A DNA stretch of 64,000 bases from Glaciozyma antarctica PI12 (taxonomy: Eukaryota > Basidiomycota > Microbotryomycetes > Kriegeriales > Camptobasidiaceae): NCBI GenBank assembly GCA_002917775.1, contig KZ627150.1:736954-800953 (forward strand). Direction: 5' to 3'. The position numbers and the translations under genes are program-made. Numbering within the stretch: the stretch's first letter is position 1; the number at the start of each line of letters is the position of its first letter. The notes under the pieces are model-generated. The model saw only the letters and a program-made list of their open reading frames with translations, had not been told where the DNA came from and did not search any database. Below, one piece after another: positions 20,911 through 32,631 of the stretch.

Positions 20911-23501
20911 ATGGAAGGCGCTGGAAAGCAAGCCAAGCAAGGCCAGACCGACAGGCAAACTCGTCGAGAGGCGTCCTCGCCCTACTCCCGCCCTCCTCCC
21001 AAAGGAACCCCCGTGAGTGCGTTCCCGTCCTCTCGAGGGACTTAATAGCTCACTGTGTTTGCTCTGCAGTCCCGGTTGGGGGGTCTCCTGTCCTCCTTCC
21101 TCTCTCCCTTCCGTTCCACGCCCAAGCCGAGCGCTCGAGCGGTCGCCCAGGCGAGGGCGGACGAGGAGGAGGCGCCCGACGGAGAGGAGCAGCACGCACA
21201 GTATGCGATCGGTCCCCTAGGTGGAGGAGATGGTTCTGCAGGAGACGAGGTACACCCTGGGTCAACGACGGCGAGGCAGGACTCAGCTGATTGTTTTGAC
21301 GCACCCAGCTCGACGGCCACGCCCCTCCTTCCCCGACCCCAGGCAGCGGTCGCGTCTACCCAAACCTCTCTCTCGAAGCGTCGCGGTCCACTCCCTCGTC
21401 TGCGGTCCCCACCCCTCGCTTCCCCGGCAACTTCCAGTTCTCATCCGCCCCCCACTCGCCTGCCGCCTTCTCCCAGAACCCCTCCACGCCTCTTCCACGA
21501 CCAGTCGGAACGCCTACGAGATGGGAGCCTGCGCCGAGCAACGGGATGGACATGTCACCGCCGTCGCGTGCGAACGAGGAGCTGGCGCGATTTTTCCGAG
21601 ACAAGGCAGAGTCGAACGCGCCTCTCACTCCCATTGAGCAGGCTGGGGTACTTCAGCTGATGCAGCAAGGTGAGCTGCAGGGGACGATGGAGCGATCGAT
21701 GGAAGCTGACTCTGGGTCCCGCAGCCGCACACGACGAAGCCCTGCCTACCGCGTTCACTCCCAACTTCAGGTCGTCCACGCCTGGTCCTTCCGTACGTCG
21801 TTCTCCTCGCAGCCTCCCCACCCCACCACGCTGACCTCTCTGTAGTTTCTCTCCCCTTCGACCTCCCGCCGAACTGCCTCGGCCTCAGCCTCTGGCTCGA
21901 CCCTCTCCTCCTCCACTCCCGTTCCCATCGACGCAGCTTTCCGCCGCCGTCGACCCATCTACGTTGGCGCAGGGTACTCGGCTCAAAGCGCTCGGCGCCG
22001 CAAGCCTACCCCGTCAGTGTTTGGCAGCAACGAGGGCCTCAAGCGGAGTCAGAGCGAGAGCATGGTGTTTGAGATGGCGGAGGGCTCCGAGGGCTCGACG
22101 GTCGCGGAGGGGAAGCGGAGGAAGGTCGAGGAGCAGGAGGGAGGGCTGTCAAAGTCGGCATCTGTGGGTTCGTTGGCGACGTTGGCGGCTCCTCCTGTGG
22201 CCAGTCTCGTGCCTGCGCCCAGAGCTGGTCCGTCGGCGCTTAGCTTGCAGAAGCCTGTGGTGGCTACGACTCCTGCTCGACCTTCCCCACTCTGGCAAGT
22301 CAGCAAAGCCAGTGCGTTCCTCTCTCTCGTCGCTTTCGAACTCGAAGCTGATGCGAAATCCTTTTGCAGCAACGCCTTCTCCCTCACCTCCGAAGAAGTC
22401 GACGGTCTCTCCTCCAAAGGCCCCGACTCGTGCTGCAGATCTCATGATGGACATCATTAGACAGGAGGACGCTGCTCGACCTGTTCGTCCTTTACCGCCG
22501 CCCCTCTCGATCTCGCCACTGATTTCGCCAACCCTTTGCAGAAGGTCGCCCGTCAAGCTGTCCTAAACCCTTACGAAAGCTCCGACAACCCTATGGCCCG
22601 TATTCCTCGAAGCCGCCCCGTCCGTGCTGCTGCGACACCGAAGAAGGCGGCTGCTGCGCGAGTGGTCGCTCCCAAGGCTGTCACGCCGGCCAAGGAGATC
22701 TCGTCCCTCGAGATGCTGGAGCGAACGATGCCTGCCGTTCGTCTTTTGACCTTCGTGTTATCGACCTCGCCGCTGACCCACTTTCTCGCGCAGGAATACC
22801 GCCGAGACGAGCCCAAGCGCGCGCGCCCTACCCCTCCCTCTCCTCCTCCAGCGGCAGCCGCCCCCACCTCCGCCTTCAGCTTCACCGCATCCTCCTTCGC
22901 CCCTTCCTCCCCAGCGCCGAAAGCCAAAGCTCCGGCCCCCAAGCCCGCCCCAGCGAAGAAGGCGATCGAGGTTATCGAGCTCTCGGATTCATCAGAGGAG
23001 GACGAGCTGGAGAGCGAGGAGGAGGAGGTCAAGCCCGTTCCGAAGGCTGCTCCGGCGCCTCAGGCTTCTCGCTCCCACATCCGACTGCCAGTCACCACCA
23101 CCCCTGCTTTCGTCGCACCCGCCCCTCCTTCGACCCCCTCCCGCCTCCCTCCTTCGAAGAACCCCTCCTCCCCCTCCTCCCTCGCGCCCGCCACCGTCCG
23201 CTCTCAGCCCAAGGTATCCGTCCCCCCTACCCCTCCTCCCATCTCGGCACCCTTCACCTTCACCCTCCCTACCCCCGCTGCGACCGTCCCTCCTCCCGCT
23301 GCGTCCGTCGCCGTTGCTGGACCTCTCTCGGACGCAGGAGCGCGGAAGCAGGCGTTGGAGATGGCGAAGTCGGCGTTGCCGAGGTTTGATTTCGCGGGAA
23401 TCGTGGTGGCGAACGGGAAGGATGACGATGCGGTGTTGAGGGGAATGAGGAGACTGGCGAGGGAGATGCACGTCTCGGAGCTGCCCGTGTTTACGCTGTA
23501 G
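20911..23501 (+). CDS. Disordered Ser/Pro-rich protein, possible nuclear-basket nucleoporin
   Basis: I do not recognise a full domain. The N-terminus is basic and contains an apparent amphipathic helix, RLGGLLSSFLSPFRS, beginning right after the first intron. The middle is low complexity, with RRRRPIYVGAGYSAQSARRR, a possible nuclear signal (KRRKVEE), NPYESSDNP and an acidic patch (SSEEDELESEEEE). The C-terminal third is Pro-rich with FTFTLP, and ends in a conserved-looking segment (LPRFDFAGIVV, LREMHVSEL-like). An N-terminal membrane-binding helix followed by disorder, basic patches and sparse FxF motifs is the pattern of Nup1/Nup60/Nup153. That identity is inference only. There are about seven introns. 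The stop is 61 bases from the next convergent stop. Confidence 0.5.
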
Positions 23502-23561
23502 GATCACAATGGATTACTTGGATTTATGCCATCTCGCTCGCTCTATTCGAACCCGACAACT

Positions 23562-24560
23562 CTACAGGTGACCAGGCCACTCGCTCTTCCTCTCCATCCC
23601 CACCTCCGTAGCTCCCACCACGATCCCTAGGTCCTCCCCCTCTCCAACGACCCACGCCGCTCGTTCTTTCGGCGACAGCGTCTTGACGATCTCCCAGTTC
23701 GCCGCTCCACGCTCCTTGCCGTACCCCGCCAGAGCAAATAACCTCGCAGGAGGTACGGTACGCCTACCGAGCTTGACGACGACGTGGGAGAGTTGGAGCG
23801 CGTGCGTCGTCTTCTTGCCCGAGGGGGAGGTGGAGATGAATCGCGTGAGTTGGTAGAGCTGTGATTGGTGTCAGACACGGCGAGAAAGGGGAGCGAGAGA
23901 AACGAACCCATTTCTTGTCGTAGCCTGCAAGCTCCTGTACGACGGTGTACTTTGCCAGCACGGGGATCTCGTGCAAGAACGCGTACGAGGTCGCTGCGAG
24001 GGATTCAGCGAACTGTTCATTTTTCTGCGCGGAGAAAAGGCTCACCTCCTAGACCGAACTTGGCGCCAGGCAGCTCGAAGACGGGGCCGCAGAGAGTGAC
24101 GGTGTAGGGCCCTCGAATGTGGTCCGCGGTGGAGGCGTAGGATGAGTTGGACAGGTGCCAGCCGAAGCCATCAGAGTCGGAGAGGTGGGCGCGGAAGTTC
24201 TTCGTCATCTGGAGAAGAGAGTGTGTTAGCGCGAGCAACGAAGAAGAAGGATGATACGACGTACGGTGCAGTCGAGAGGTTCCTTGCCGACCTTGGAGTT
24301 GTCGTCAGAGAGCTTGTACCCCAGCTTCCTGTACGCTAGGAAGCGGAACCAAGGCAGGAGCACTCGGATGTGCCAGAACGTGGGGAAGCTCTGCGCCGAA
24401 AATCAGCTCACGCGAAGCAGCTGAAGAAGGCAAGACGTGCCCGGATGTTGAGCAGGAGGAGCAGTGCGACGAACGCCTTTGCCTGCCACGGCGGTGCGAG
24501 GGATGACAAGAAGGGAAGCAGAGCTTTGACGGCGGGCACTCTCTGAACCTGTTGGAGCAT
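23562..24560 (-). CDS. THEM6-like thioesterase-fold membrane protein
   Basis: The N-terminus (MLQQVQRVPAVKALLPFLSS, then AFVALLLLLNI) includes a hydrophobic anchor. The body carries the signature of the THEM6/acyl-thioesterase-like group: LDCTMTKNFRAHLSDSDGFG, then WHLSNSSYASTAD, matching the family's D...HLSNSSY pattern. Later segments such as HEIPVLAKYTVVQELAGYDKKW fit the hotdog fold, whose strands pack around a long helix. The total is about 260 residues. The active residue of this family is poorly known, so a catalytic role is not assured. There are four or five introns. The gene ends tail to tail with the gene at 20.9 kb. Confidence 0.65.
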
Positions 24561-24897
24561 CGTCGCTTCGTGTAGAGAGTCAAACGAGGACTTGTCCTTC
24601 GAAAAAGGCTGAAAGGCGCGCAGCGCAGTGAGGCTCGGCGTCGGCCTTCGGGCAGAAATCTAGCCGGAACCAGCGGCGGAAGCTGTTGAAGAGAGAGAGA
24701 GAGAGAGAGGAGGGGGAGAGAGGAGGAGAGACGAAGCGAAGGAGGGCAGAGAACGAGTCGAGGTGAAGAACCGAGCGGGATTTGACTTTGCGATCTCCGA
24801 CCCCCGGACTCCGGATTTCGCATTCCACGCGCGGTTCTCAATTTCCGAGCAGTCTGGTCTCGCTACCCTAGCTCCCACCCTTCACTCCTCCCTCGTT
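24561..24897. other. Upstream region with GA-rich tract
   Basis: This lies between the THEM6-like start and the stop of the next minus-strand gene. It contains a purine-rich stretch with a GA-dinucleotide run at about 24692-24740. I see no coding sequence. Confidence 0.4.
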
Positions 24898-25576
24898 CTA
24901 CTCCTCCGTAGTCGTAGAATCCTCGTCGAATGCTCCAGAGCAAGTGCACGGCCGACGCGGGGCGAACACCATCGCGATGCGTTGCGGTTTTGGGTGGGAG
25001 GGGACGGCAGAGTCGATAGTGAGGTCGCTTGAGTGAGAGGAAGGATGAAAATGTGCCGAGATAGATGCAGCGGGAGAGGCGTGCTGGAGTTCCCTCCTCC
25101 GCTTCGCAGGTCGCCTCGCCACGCGCAGCTCCTCTTGCGACGTCGCCACTCCCTCCTCCGTCCCTCCACCCTCCTCATCCGCCTCGTATCCCCCATCGAC
25201 ATAGCACGATCCAATCTCGTCGATGTTCTCCGCATCTTGCAGAAGGAGCTCACGCAGGACGATCCCAGCTTTGAAGAGCGCGAACTCGCCTTGCGCAAGG
25301 ATGCCTGAGGCGAGAGGAAGGGGCGGTGAAGAAGGGGAGGGGAAGAAGGGAGAGGCAGGTGAGAGGTGACCCTTTGAGGGGGATGAGAAGCTGAGTGAGG
25401 TGGGCTGAGGGGCAGTGGAGGGAGAGCGACGGGAGAGGGAGGAGGAGCGAAGTCGTAGATATCGAGCGGAGCGAAGTCGTAGATATCGAGCCTGAGTCGA
25501 GCGAGGTGGTCTGCTCCACCATATCGATAGAGGAGGTGGAGCGAGGGAGGTGAAGGTACTCGTAGATCGAGCTCAT
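24898..25576 (-). CDS. Unknown protein, Ser-rich N-terminus and acidic C-terminal half
   Basis: I do not recognise this protein. It begins MSSIYEYLHLPRSTSSIDMV and passes through a duplicated SISTTSLR. After a frame change it reads LASGILAQGEFALFKAGIVL, RELLLQDAENIDEIGSCY and an acidic patch, and ends AFDEDSTTTEE. The two halves lie in different frames. A 40-base intron (GTCGCT donor, CACTCAG acceptor at about 25383-25422) would join them cleanly, but it is short for this genome and unproven; an assembly indel is the alternative. A likely leader intron (GTACGC donor) ends just upstream of the ATG. An alternative start at about 25706 opens a third frame, but that does not join the better-looking C-terminal half. 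Confidence 0.4.
25445..25492. repeat. 24-bp tandem duplication
   Basis: Two adjacent 24-base copies differ only at the last base. The length is a multiple of three, so the unknown gene around it gains eight residues (SISTTSLR repeated) without a frame change. Confidence 0.85.
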
Positions 25577-26037
25577 CTTGTCGCAGCCTGCGAAGCATGG
25601 TTGAGCGGAGCCTGTCAGCGACGAGCAAGAGTGCACGCGTACCTTAGCCGAGAGACGCGTCCTGAGGGAGGTGGGGGAAGAGCGCAAGGACGAGAGAGAG
25701 ACATGATACGAGCAGAGGAGGAGGACTCAAGAGCCTGCAGGGTCCAACGACGCAGCGAGATCCAGATCTGTACACGAACGCCGCGGACTCCTGCCAACTT
25801 GCGTGACCCTTGGTTTGTGCGCGATAGAGGTGCAGGGGGCCTCACTCCTCTCTCAGAGCAGGATATCGAGCAGGTCCAACAGTCTGCTCGCCTTAGGCCC
25901 GCACGCTCTCTCCGAGACTCGCTGCCATTACCCAATCCTCACGCTATTCCTGCTTTCTCATTTCAAAAACCTCCTCCAGCTCGTCCAATCCGAAAGCTTC
26001 CGAGAGTTCAGAGCTTCGCTTCAATCCACCGCCACCG
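25577..26037. other. Spacer between two unknown genes
   Basis: This lies between the start of the 24.9-kb gene and the stop of the 26-kb gene, both on the minus strand. Apart from the likely leader intron of the former, I see no gene. It remains possible that the two neighbours form one longer gene spliced across this stretch. Confidence 0.35.
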
Positions 26038-27016
26038 CTAGACCCCCAAAAGTCTGCCTCGCAGGCGCGGATGGGATGGATGGAAGGACGCCGTATCCTC
26101 GCTGAAGAGCGATGCGAGGTGGGCGAGCGAGATAATGGGATGGTCGCGAGGGGGCGAGACCTCCACTCGCGACGACGTCCTCGATTGCGTCGTCTCGTCG
26201 TCCGCGACTGCCTCCTCTCCTTCCTCCAGCGTGGTAGCTCCAGCAGAGATCGAGGCGCCTGATAGAGACAAGGCTTCGACCTCGGAGGTGCCGCTGAGGG
26301 AAAGGAGTGCCTCGTCGTCGCCAGCTGCGAACTCGCCGTGCGCTGCGGTTGTCGATCTGAGAGCGAGGAGAGCCCTCAGAGGAGGAACTTTGGTAGAGTA
26401 GGAGAGAGAGGAGGGATTCGCGAGGGCGCCGGATGGGGAGGCGTGCGGAGGCGTTGTGGAGTTGGAGAGGGAGGAGAGGGGGGACGACGAGGTGGTGGGG
26501 ACGAAGGTGGGAGGTGAGAGGGAATCGACGGCGTGCGACTTTCCATGTGATTGGAGTCGAGCTGGCGGATGGCTGAGATGCTGAGGATGAGGCGACACCT
26601 GTGGGGAGAGAGGCGTCAGCTTGAAGGTCCCACACTGCCGACTTGGCAGTCGTGAGGGGTGGCCACACACCTGGGGAGCGCGGTAGGAAAGCCGAGGAAT
26701 CATTGGAGCTTTAAGAGCAGTTTGGTTGACTGACCGAGAGGGAGAGAGCGACCACGTCGTCTTGACAGAACCCTCGTCAGCCTCCCAGAGGCTCGCTGAG
26801 AAGTCACCAGATCAGCATCAGCACTGCCACGCCTGAACTCCGAGGAGGAGAAACTGGAGCTGAGTCGTCTTCTTTGCCTGGAAAAGCAGCTCTTTCGAGG
26901 CAGGTCGGGTGAGAGGTTCGTTGCAGCTCGACAAGTCGACCTCGAGGTCGATGGGCGAGTCGGTGGCTCTCTGGTGAGCGAGAGCGGAAGGAGCCGCGTC
27001 CAAAGCCCTGCTTCAT
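26038..27016 (-). CDS. Unknown Ser/Thr-rich protein
   Basis: I do not recognise a domain. The model starts MKQGFGRGSFRSRSPESHRL and is spliced by a 43-base intron (GTTCAG donor) into TSLWEADEGSVKTTWSL. It continues NQTALKAPMIPRLSYRAPQ, then a second intron (GTGTGT donor, CCACAG acceptor) and VSPHPQHLSHPPARLQSH. The rest is Ser/Thr-rich and disordered-looking, ending with PPRDHPIISLAHLASLFSED and a basic tail. Both introns keep one open frame, which is the main support. The N-terminal choice is uncertain because two frames are open in the first exon. It shares a 146-base divergent promoter with SEC72. Confidence 0.4.
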
Positions 27017-27162
27017 GTATCCCACAAGCAGTAACGAGTGCGCGAGCAGAAAGCGCAGAACTGGAGTACGTGGTCGAAGGTCAAGTGGAGTCCTCGCCGT
27101 CGCGCATCTCTTGCTCTCCCTCCACGTCGTCGCCTTCCTCCTTCCGTCCCTCCACTTTCAAG

Positions 27163-27868
27163 ATGGCAACCCAAGCAGCTCCTCCACCCACCAACGACGA
27201 CTTGATCACCCTTGTCCCCCTCTCCGTCAACCCCTCGTCCCCCGCCGTCGTCTCCTTCGCCGGCAACCCTCCCCCTGCCTTCTCCCAAGCCGACCTCACC
27301 CCTCTCAACACTCTCGCCCGCATCCTCCTCGCCAACCCAAACCTCACCTTCCCTCCCCCACCCCAACCCGCTCCGAACCTCCGCTCGCAACAGATCATGA
27401 AAGCGAAGGATGACGGCAACGCCCATTTCCGCAAGAGCGAATGGCAGGACGCGATCCGCCTCTACAGCCTCGCGGCGGACATGGCAGCCACTCGACCGGT
27501 GTTTGAGGCGAACGTGTACGCGCGGGATGAGCTGGCGATCGCCTTGTGCAACAGGAGCGCGGCGTACATGAGTGCTGGGGAATGGGTCAACGCGCTTGTG
27601 GATGCCGACGCGGTGATCCAGCTCAAGAAGCCTTGGGTTAAGGGGTACTTCAGGAAGGGGAAGGCGCTGGCGGGGTTGGGGAGGTTGGAGGAGGCGAAGG
27701 AGGCGCTCTTGCTGGGGCTCCAGTTCGACCCGAGTGCCGAGGTGAGCAGTTTGGGACTCGTTTGGCTGGACTGGGAGCTGACTGGTTGTTTATGTGCAGG
27801 ATCTACAAGCGGCAGCAGTAGAGATCGATCAACGACTACGGGAGCGGGAGGCGAAGATGATTCAGTAA
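27163..27868 (+). CDS. SEC72: Sec72-like TPR subunit of the Sec62/63 translocon
   Basis: Sec72 sits on the cytosolic face of the ER Sec62-Sec63 complex and helps post-translational import, probably by docking Hsp70. The sequence starts MATQAAPPPTNDDLITLVPL. It carries the loop before the TPRs (LNTLARILLANPNLTFPPPP) and then a TPR block. The block begins KAKDDGNAHFRKSEWQDAIR, continues with ELAIALCNRSAAYMSAGEW and VDADAVIQLKKPWVKGYFRK, and ends GLGRLEEAKEALLLGL. One intron precedes the last exon, which ends QRLREREAKMIQ. The length of about 210 residues matches the family. No transmembrane segment is present, as expected. Confidence 0.82.
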
Positions 27869-28297
27869 TGCAGGGAGAAGCGGCGGCTGTTCTGTGCGAT
27901 TGGGCTTCGCGCGTCTGCTCTGGACACTTTCTGCTTGTCACTCTGCTTGGCTATTGAACGCTCCAATCCGCGCTTTGAGATACCCGCGACCTCCAATCCT
28001 TTTCGCTGCGAGGCGTCGCGCCTACTCGACGCTTGATCTTCTGCGCGTCTCAGATAGCCTTCTATCCACAGCCGCGCTCCTGGAGACGCAGCTTGAAGCT
28101 ACCGAAGCGCGACTGCAGACGCAGGCTCAGAGTCAAGCCGATCCAGCGCGTACTCGCCAGCAATCATTGCTGCGGCGTCTCGCAACCGCCCCAACTCTCG
28201 CTCCTTCTCTTCGTCGCAGCGCCCAACAGCAAGCTCGAATGTGGAAACAGTATCCGTTGAATTGCAAGTACGAAGTCCTCCAAACAAAGGGTCCAGC
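27869..28297. other. Convergent 3' region
   Basis: About 430 bases lie between the SEC72 and APP1 stop codons. A plus-strand frame stays open across most of it and has a mildly helical composition, but it has no ATG near its start and no family resemblance. I do not call it a gene. Confidence 0.4.
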
Positions 28298-31013
28298 TCA
28301 ACCCCTCCTCACCAACTCGACCCCCTCCTCTCTCACCTCCCCACCATGCCTAAACACCCTCAACGGAATCCCCTTGGGCAGTACCTTCTCCGCCGCCGCC
28401 AATTTCGCATGAAACGCAATGATCAACGCCTCCTCCTCCTCGCTCTGGGACGCCGGTGCCGTCTGTGGTCGCGTCGGATTGTTGGGTGACAAAGGGTCAG
28501 AGTTCGGGTCCTCCAAGAGCGGAGGAGGGGAGGGAGGTGCGGAGTTGGTGAAGGAGGATCTGGCTTGGGAGGAGAAGGAAGGACGGGTGGGCTTGGGAGA
28601 GTGGATCGGGAGAGGGACTTCGTGAGAGCCGTCGAAGGAGCCGGGGAGGTCGGGGAATTCGCTGAAGGGACGGGCGTCGGTGGAGGATCTGGTGGAGGGA
28701 GGGGGGAGATCGGGGTGGAGGTTGGGGGCGAAGGGGGTCGTGACGTCGCGGATGAAGATGCCGAGGACTTGAGTGGGGTCTGCGATGGAGGTCGTCAATG
28801 CCTGGTCGTAGACTCGGAGCGAGGAAAAAACTCACAAGCTTGCGCGAGAGCGACGTAGAGATTCAAATCTTGCTCGCCCGAATCGCCAACGAGGATGAAG
28901 CGCGAGTGCGGGAACTGATGGAAGATGGTCTCGACTCCCGCCCTCTTCCTCATCCCAGGCTCCTCCCACAGCTTCGCGATCGCCGACGAAGCGCCTCCGT
29001 ACTCCTTGAGCGTCACCGATCCGCTGGGGAAGCCAGTCGAGCGAAGGTACTCGCGTACGACGCCCCAGAGCTCCCAGGGAGAGTTGGAGACGTACGAGAA
29101 GGTCGCGCCGAGCTCCTCCATCGCGCGGTACCATTCTGCCATACCGGGGACCTGCGGGATGTTAGCGAAGTCGGGAGGGACGACGACGAACGACGCACCT
29201 GGATCTCGTGCAGCTCTCGCACGAAGACGTTGCGAAAGATCGTCTTCGTTCCTCCCAGCACCTCGGTCCACTGCTCGAAAGCGATCAGCCTTTCCTCCGC
29301 ACCAAATCTAAGCGGAAGCACGCACTTTCACCGTGTCGTCAATGTCCGAAATAACGTGAACGCCTCCGTCCTTGCCAACCCTAAGCACCGCATCATCCTC
29401 CGCCGTCGTCTTCATCGCATGATGCGCCAACAACCCCCCACTGAGCACATCTACCGGATCCACTTCCAACAGCTCCGCCACAACCCTCACTCTCAGCTTC
29501 TCAAGCGCCTCGACCCCCTCTCCCAGATCCTCCAACAACTTCCTCAACTCCCTACTCCGCACCTCCATATTCGTCGCGAACGCTCCTCCCGCGCTCGTCG
29601 TAACCACTTTCGTCGCAAGCGGTTTATCCCACGTCCCAAGCTCGGGATATACCGTCAACCTAACCCTCCTCATCCCCAATTTCTGCCCAAAGAAAGCTAG
29701 AAGGCGATCGTGGAGGTTCGCATGCAAGCGCGGGAGGTCGGCTTCGTTGAAAGAGAAGGGGAGGGGGAAGCCTTGGTGATGCTTGTTGTGCGTTTTGGGG
29801 TGCGGGTGAGATTTCGGGAAGGAGGAGGGGGAGGAAGAGGTGGGAGTCGAGGCGCCGGAGCTGGTGGGTGAGGTAGGGAGGGAAGAGGGGTTGAGAGGCG
29901 AGTGGTAGTTGACTGAGGAAGGGCGACTGCGCGGAGTGGGGGAGGAAGGGCGGGAGGAAGGAGGGGATGGGGCGGTGGAGCGGCGTAGGGGAACCGAGTT
30001 GGACGAGTTGCGCGACATGATGTGAGGTCGGCGAGCGACGGTCGCGGCTTTGGGAACGATGGAGAATTCAGGAACGTCGGGAAGGGTGGGAGGTTGAGAG
30101 GCTACGGCGTGAGGATGGGTCGCTGCGTCGAGAGGGATGAGGGACTCTGGCTCCTCGGCGATGGCGGTCTTGAGCTCCTCCTCCTCATCCCTCCCACCTT
30201 CCCTCCCTCCAATCTCGAGCAAGTGTTCGAAAATGCTCCCCTTCGTATCCTCCGCCAGCTCCGTCTCCTTCACCGTCGTGGCCAGGTTGTCCTCCGACTG
30301 CGCTCCCTCGGGATTCAGGCCAGCGGGAAGGAGGTTGCTTGGAATGCGGGGGAGGGCTGCGAAAGATCGCGCGAGGGAGTAGAAGACGCGTTGAGAGCGC
30401 GAGGCTTGGTTGATGGGCCGTAGTCGGTAGGCGTAACCTTGAGCGGTGATCTCGAGGACGAGAGCGGGCTCGGACGCGGAGTGTGCAGAGGGGCGGAGAG
30501 TCGCGAACTGTGCGAAGCGTCAGCTGTGCCGGGATGGCGACTAGGAATAACGCACGCCTGGGAAGCACACGATTTTCTCCTCCGAGTAGTCTTCCTGCGG
30601 GAGAGAAGGACCAAATCAGCTGGCGTTCGCGCAGAGTCCAGCACACCAACTCACCTGAGCCCTCTTCTCTTTGCCCTCTGAAGAAAAGTACCCTGTAATA
30701 CTCGACAATCCCCAGCGTCCCCTCGACTCGCTCGCCGTCGAAGGCGTCGTGCTCGCCGTCGATGACGTTGAGATCGTGTCGAGAGAACTCTGCCTCGACC
30801 TCGCCCTAACAGCGTTCTTGGGAGTAGTCAAGACGCCCTCTGGAATCTCCCACGAGTCCTTCCTGTCCCTCCTCATCTCCTGGAGCTTGGAAGACGCCCC
30901 ATCGACGACAGCTTCGACGCGCGGACCGAGGTAATCTGACGCTGAGGCGATCCCGCGAGAGAGCTTGGAGAAGGCGGAGGACCGGAGACCGCTATGGGGG
31001 CATGTTGGGGCAT
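28298..31013 (-). CDS. APP1: App1-type Mg2+-dependent phosphatidate phosphatase
   Basis: App1 dephosphorylates phosphatidate at actin patches and links lipid metabolism to endocytosis. The catalytic block is clear: GVHVISDIDDTVK (DxDxT), GMAEWYRAMEELGATFSYVS, SNSPWEL and FILVGDSGEQDLNLY. Upstream is the lipin-like accessory region (LTVYPELGTWDKPLATKV). N-terminal residues such as SASDYLGPRVEAVVDGASSK and WEIPEGVLTTPKN also fit the family. The tail is disordered with Pro-rich stretches that may bind SH3 proteins, as in yeast. The N-terminus is the weak point: the homologous frame contains no ATG, but a 41-base intron at 30942-30982 (GTCCTC donor) joins it to MPQHAPIAVS, starting at 31013. Confidence 0.8.
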
Positions 31014-31452
31014 GTTGGCATGGGCTGGACCGCGTTTGGGAGGGAGCTGAGCTTGCGGAGGTCGGCGAGGAGGAGGGGGAAGGGGTGGTAGCGCCGAAGA
31101 GGAGGAGGCGACAGGCGGTGGTTGAGTTGGGTCTGCCACTGTGGCGGTGACGCTGGGGTCGCTTTGGTGTGTTTGCTGACTTTGGCGAGGTGGAGGCGAG
31201 CAAGGGACAACAGCTCAGAGTGCTTTTAGGCGCGCGCGCGTGCGACAACTCGCTCTCCAGCTCCTTCCTCCCGCCTTGACTCCAACTCGCTCTTCCTTCT
31301 CTTTATCCTCCTCCACCTTCGCCAGGTCAACACCACTCTAGCCCCAGGCAGAGTCCAGCCGAATCACCCTCTTCCCATCGCCCACTCCCTCTCTTCCCCA
31401 AACTCCTCCTTGGCGCCTCCCAATCAGCCGCTATCTCTCCTATCCATCCCCG
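31014..31452. promoter_or_regulatory. Divergent promoter of APP1 and PQ-loop gene
   Basis: These 440 bases lie between two outward-facing starts. The right half is pyrimidine-rich before the PQ-loop ATG. A short alternating GC run (GCGCGCGCG) sits at about 31230. I see no gene. Confidence 0.4.
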
Positions 31453-32631
31453 ATGATAGCGAACCATGTCGCTGAGAACGTCTTAGGAACGATGGGTACG
31501 TCGCCGCTCTCAGGCGCACGGCTGCTTCTCTACCCTCGGTGCATCGGCTGACTCTTCTCCTTCGTCTCTCCAGGCGCTATCTTCTGGAGCATCCAACTGG
31601 TTCCCCAGGTCTACAAGAGCTACAAGCGCAAGAACACGGCTGGATTGAGCTCATGGCTTTTGGGGATCTGGTTCATCGTACGTTCTTCCAGCGCCGGCAC
31701 CCTTGCGGGAGGAGCTAATCTCACTCTTGAACAGGGCGGCGTCTTCCTCGGCGCGTACGTCGTGATCCAAGAGCTCAACATCCCTCTCCAAGTCCAACCT
31801 CAAGCCTTCACTCTACTCTCGGGGATCTGCTGGGCCCAATGCCTGCACTACGACCAAGGGTGGTCTTCGCGCAAGGCCGGGACGTTCGCGGTCGTCGCGT
31901 GTGCCGTAGCGGGTGGACTCGAGGCGGCGATGGTGTTTGGGGCGAAGGCGGCGGAAAGGGGTGGGCATAATCAGGCGACGACGGTTTGGGGGATCTTGAG
32001 CGCCATCTTTATCGCTGGAGGGTTGATTCCGCAGTACATTGAGATATTTCGGTTCAAGGCTGGTACGTCCTCTTTTCCACAACGTTCTTGCGAAGCGAGG
32101 TAATAATTCCATGGCACGAACAGTCATCGGAATCTCGCTCGTCTTCCTCCTCGTCGACCTATTCGGCGGAGTCTTCTCGCTCCTCTCCCTCGGTTCGCTC
32201 CCTCCCTCCTCCCCCCTACCCCACTAATGTTCTCGTTCCCAGTCTTCGCCGAAGGTCCGTTCGACGTTATCGCCTCTCTGTCCTACGGCATCGTCGTCGT
32301 CCTCGAAATCGGCGTCTTCATCCTCGCAGCCGTCCTCAACCCCTCTCACCGCAAACGCGTCGCCGCCAAAACCCTCGCCGACTGCGAAGCTCTCGCTGGC
32401 TCCCCTCCCACTCCCTTGGAAATGTCAGAGGGAGCTGCGTCGATGATCTCGTTGCCTGAGGGGGTGAGGAGGGGGAGGGAGAGGGAGGTGATGGGGTGGA
32501 TGGATGCGGGGGTGGCGCTGGAGGAGGGGGAGAGGGTGAAGGGGGTGCGGAGGAAGGGGAGTGTGGAGGCCGGAGGGAGGATAGTCGGGAGAGGGTTTAG
32601 AAATCGAGTGGACGGAGTGCGGGTTGTTTAG
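31453..32631 (+). CDS. PQ-loop repeat membrane transporter
   Basis: The protein starts MIANHVAENVLGTMGAIFW. It contains two PQ motifs about 150 residues apart: FWSIQLVPQVYKSYKRKNT (with the typical GLSSW following) and IAGGLIPQYIEIFRF. About seven hydrophobic helices are visible, including LGIWFIGGVFLGAYVVI, AFTLLSGICWAQCL, VVACAVAGGLEAAMVFG, ISLVFLLVDLFGGVFSLLS and IVVVLEIGVFILAAVL. This is the layout of the seven-helix PQ-loop family (cystinosin, Ypq vacuolar basic amino acid exporters). The soluble tail is charged and Gly-rich. The substrate cannot be read from sequence. Four introns interrupt it. The first exon is short (MIANHVAENVLGTM) and ends in a GTACGT donor. Confidence 0.8.

Noticed and set aside
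27894-28412. Plus-strand frame with a helical-looking middle
   Set aside because: It has no ATG near its start, runs into the APP1 coding end on the opposite strand and resembles no family.
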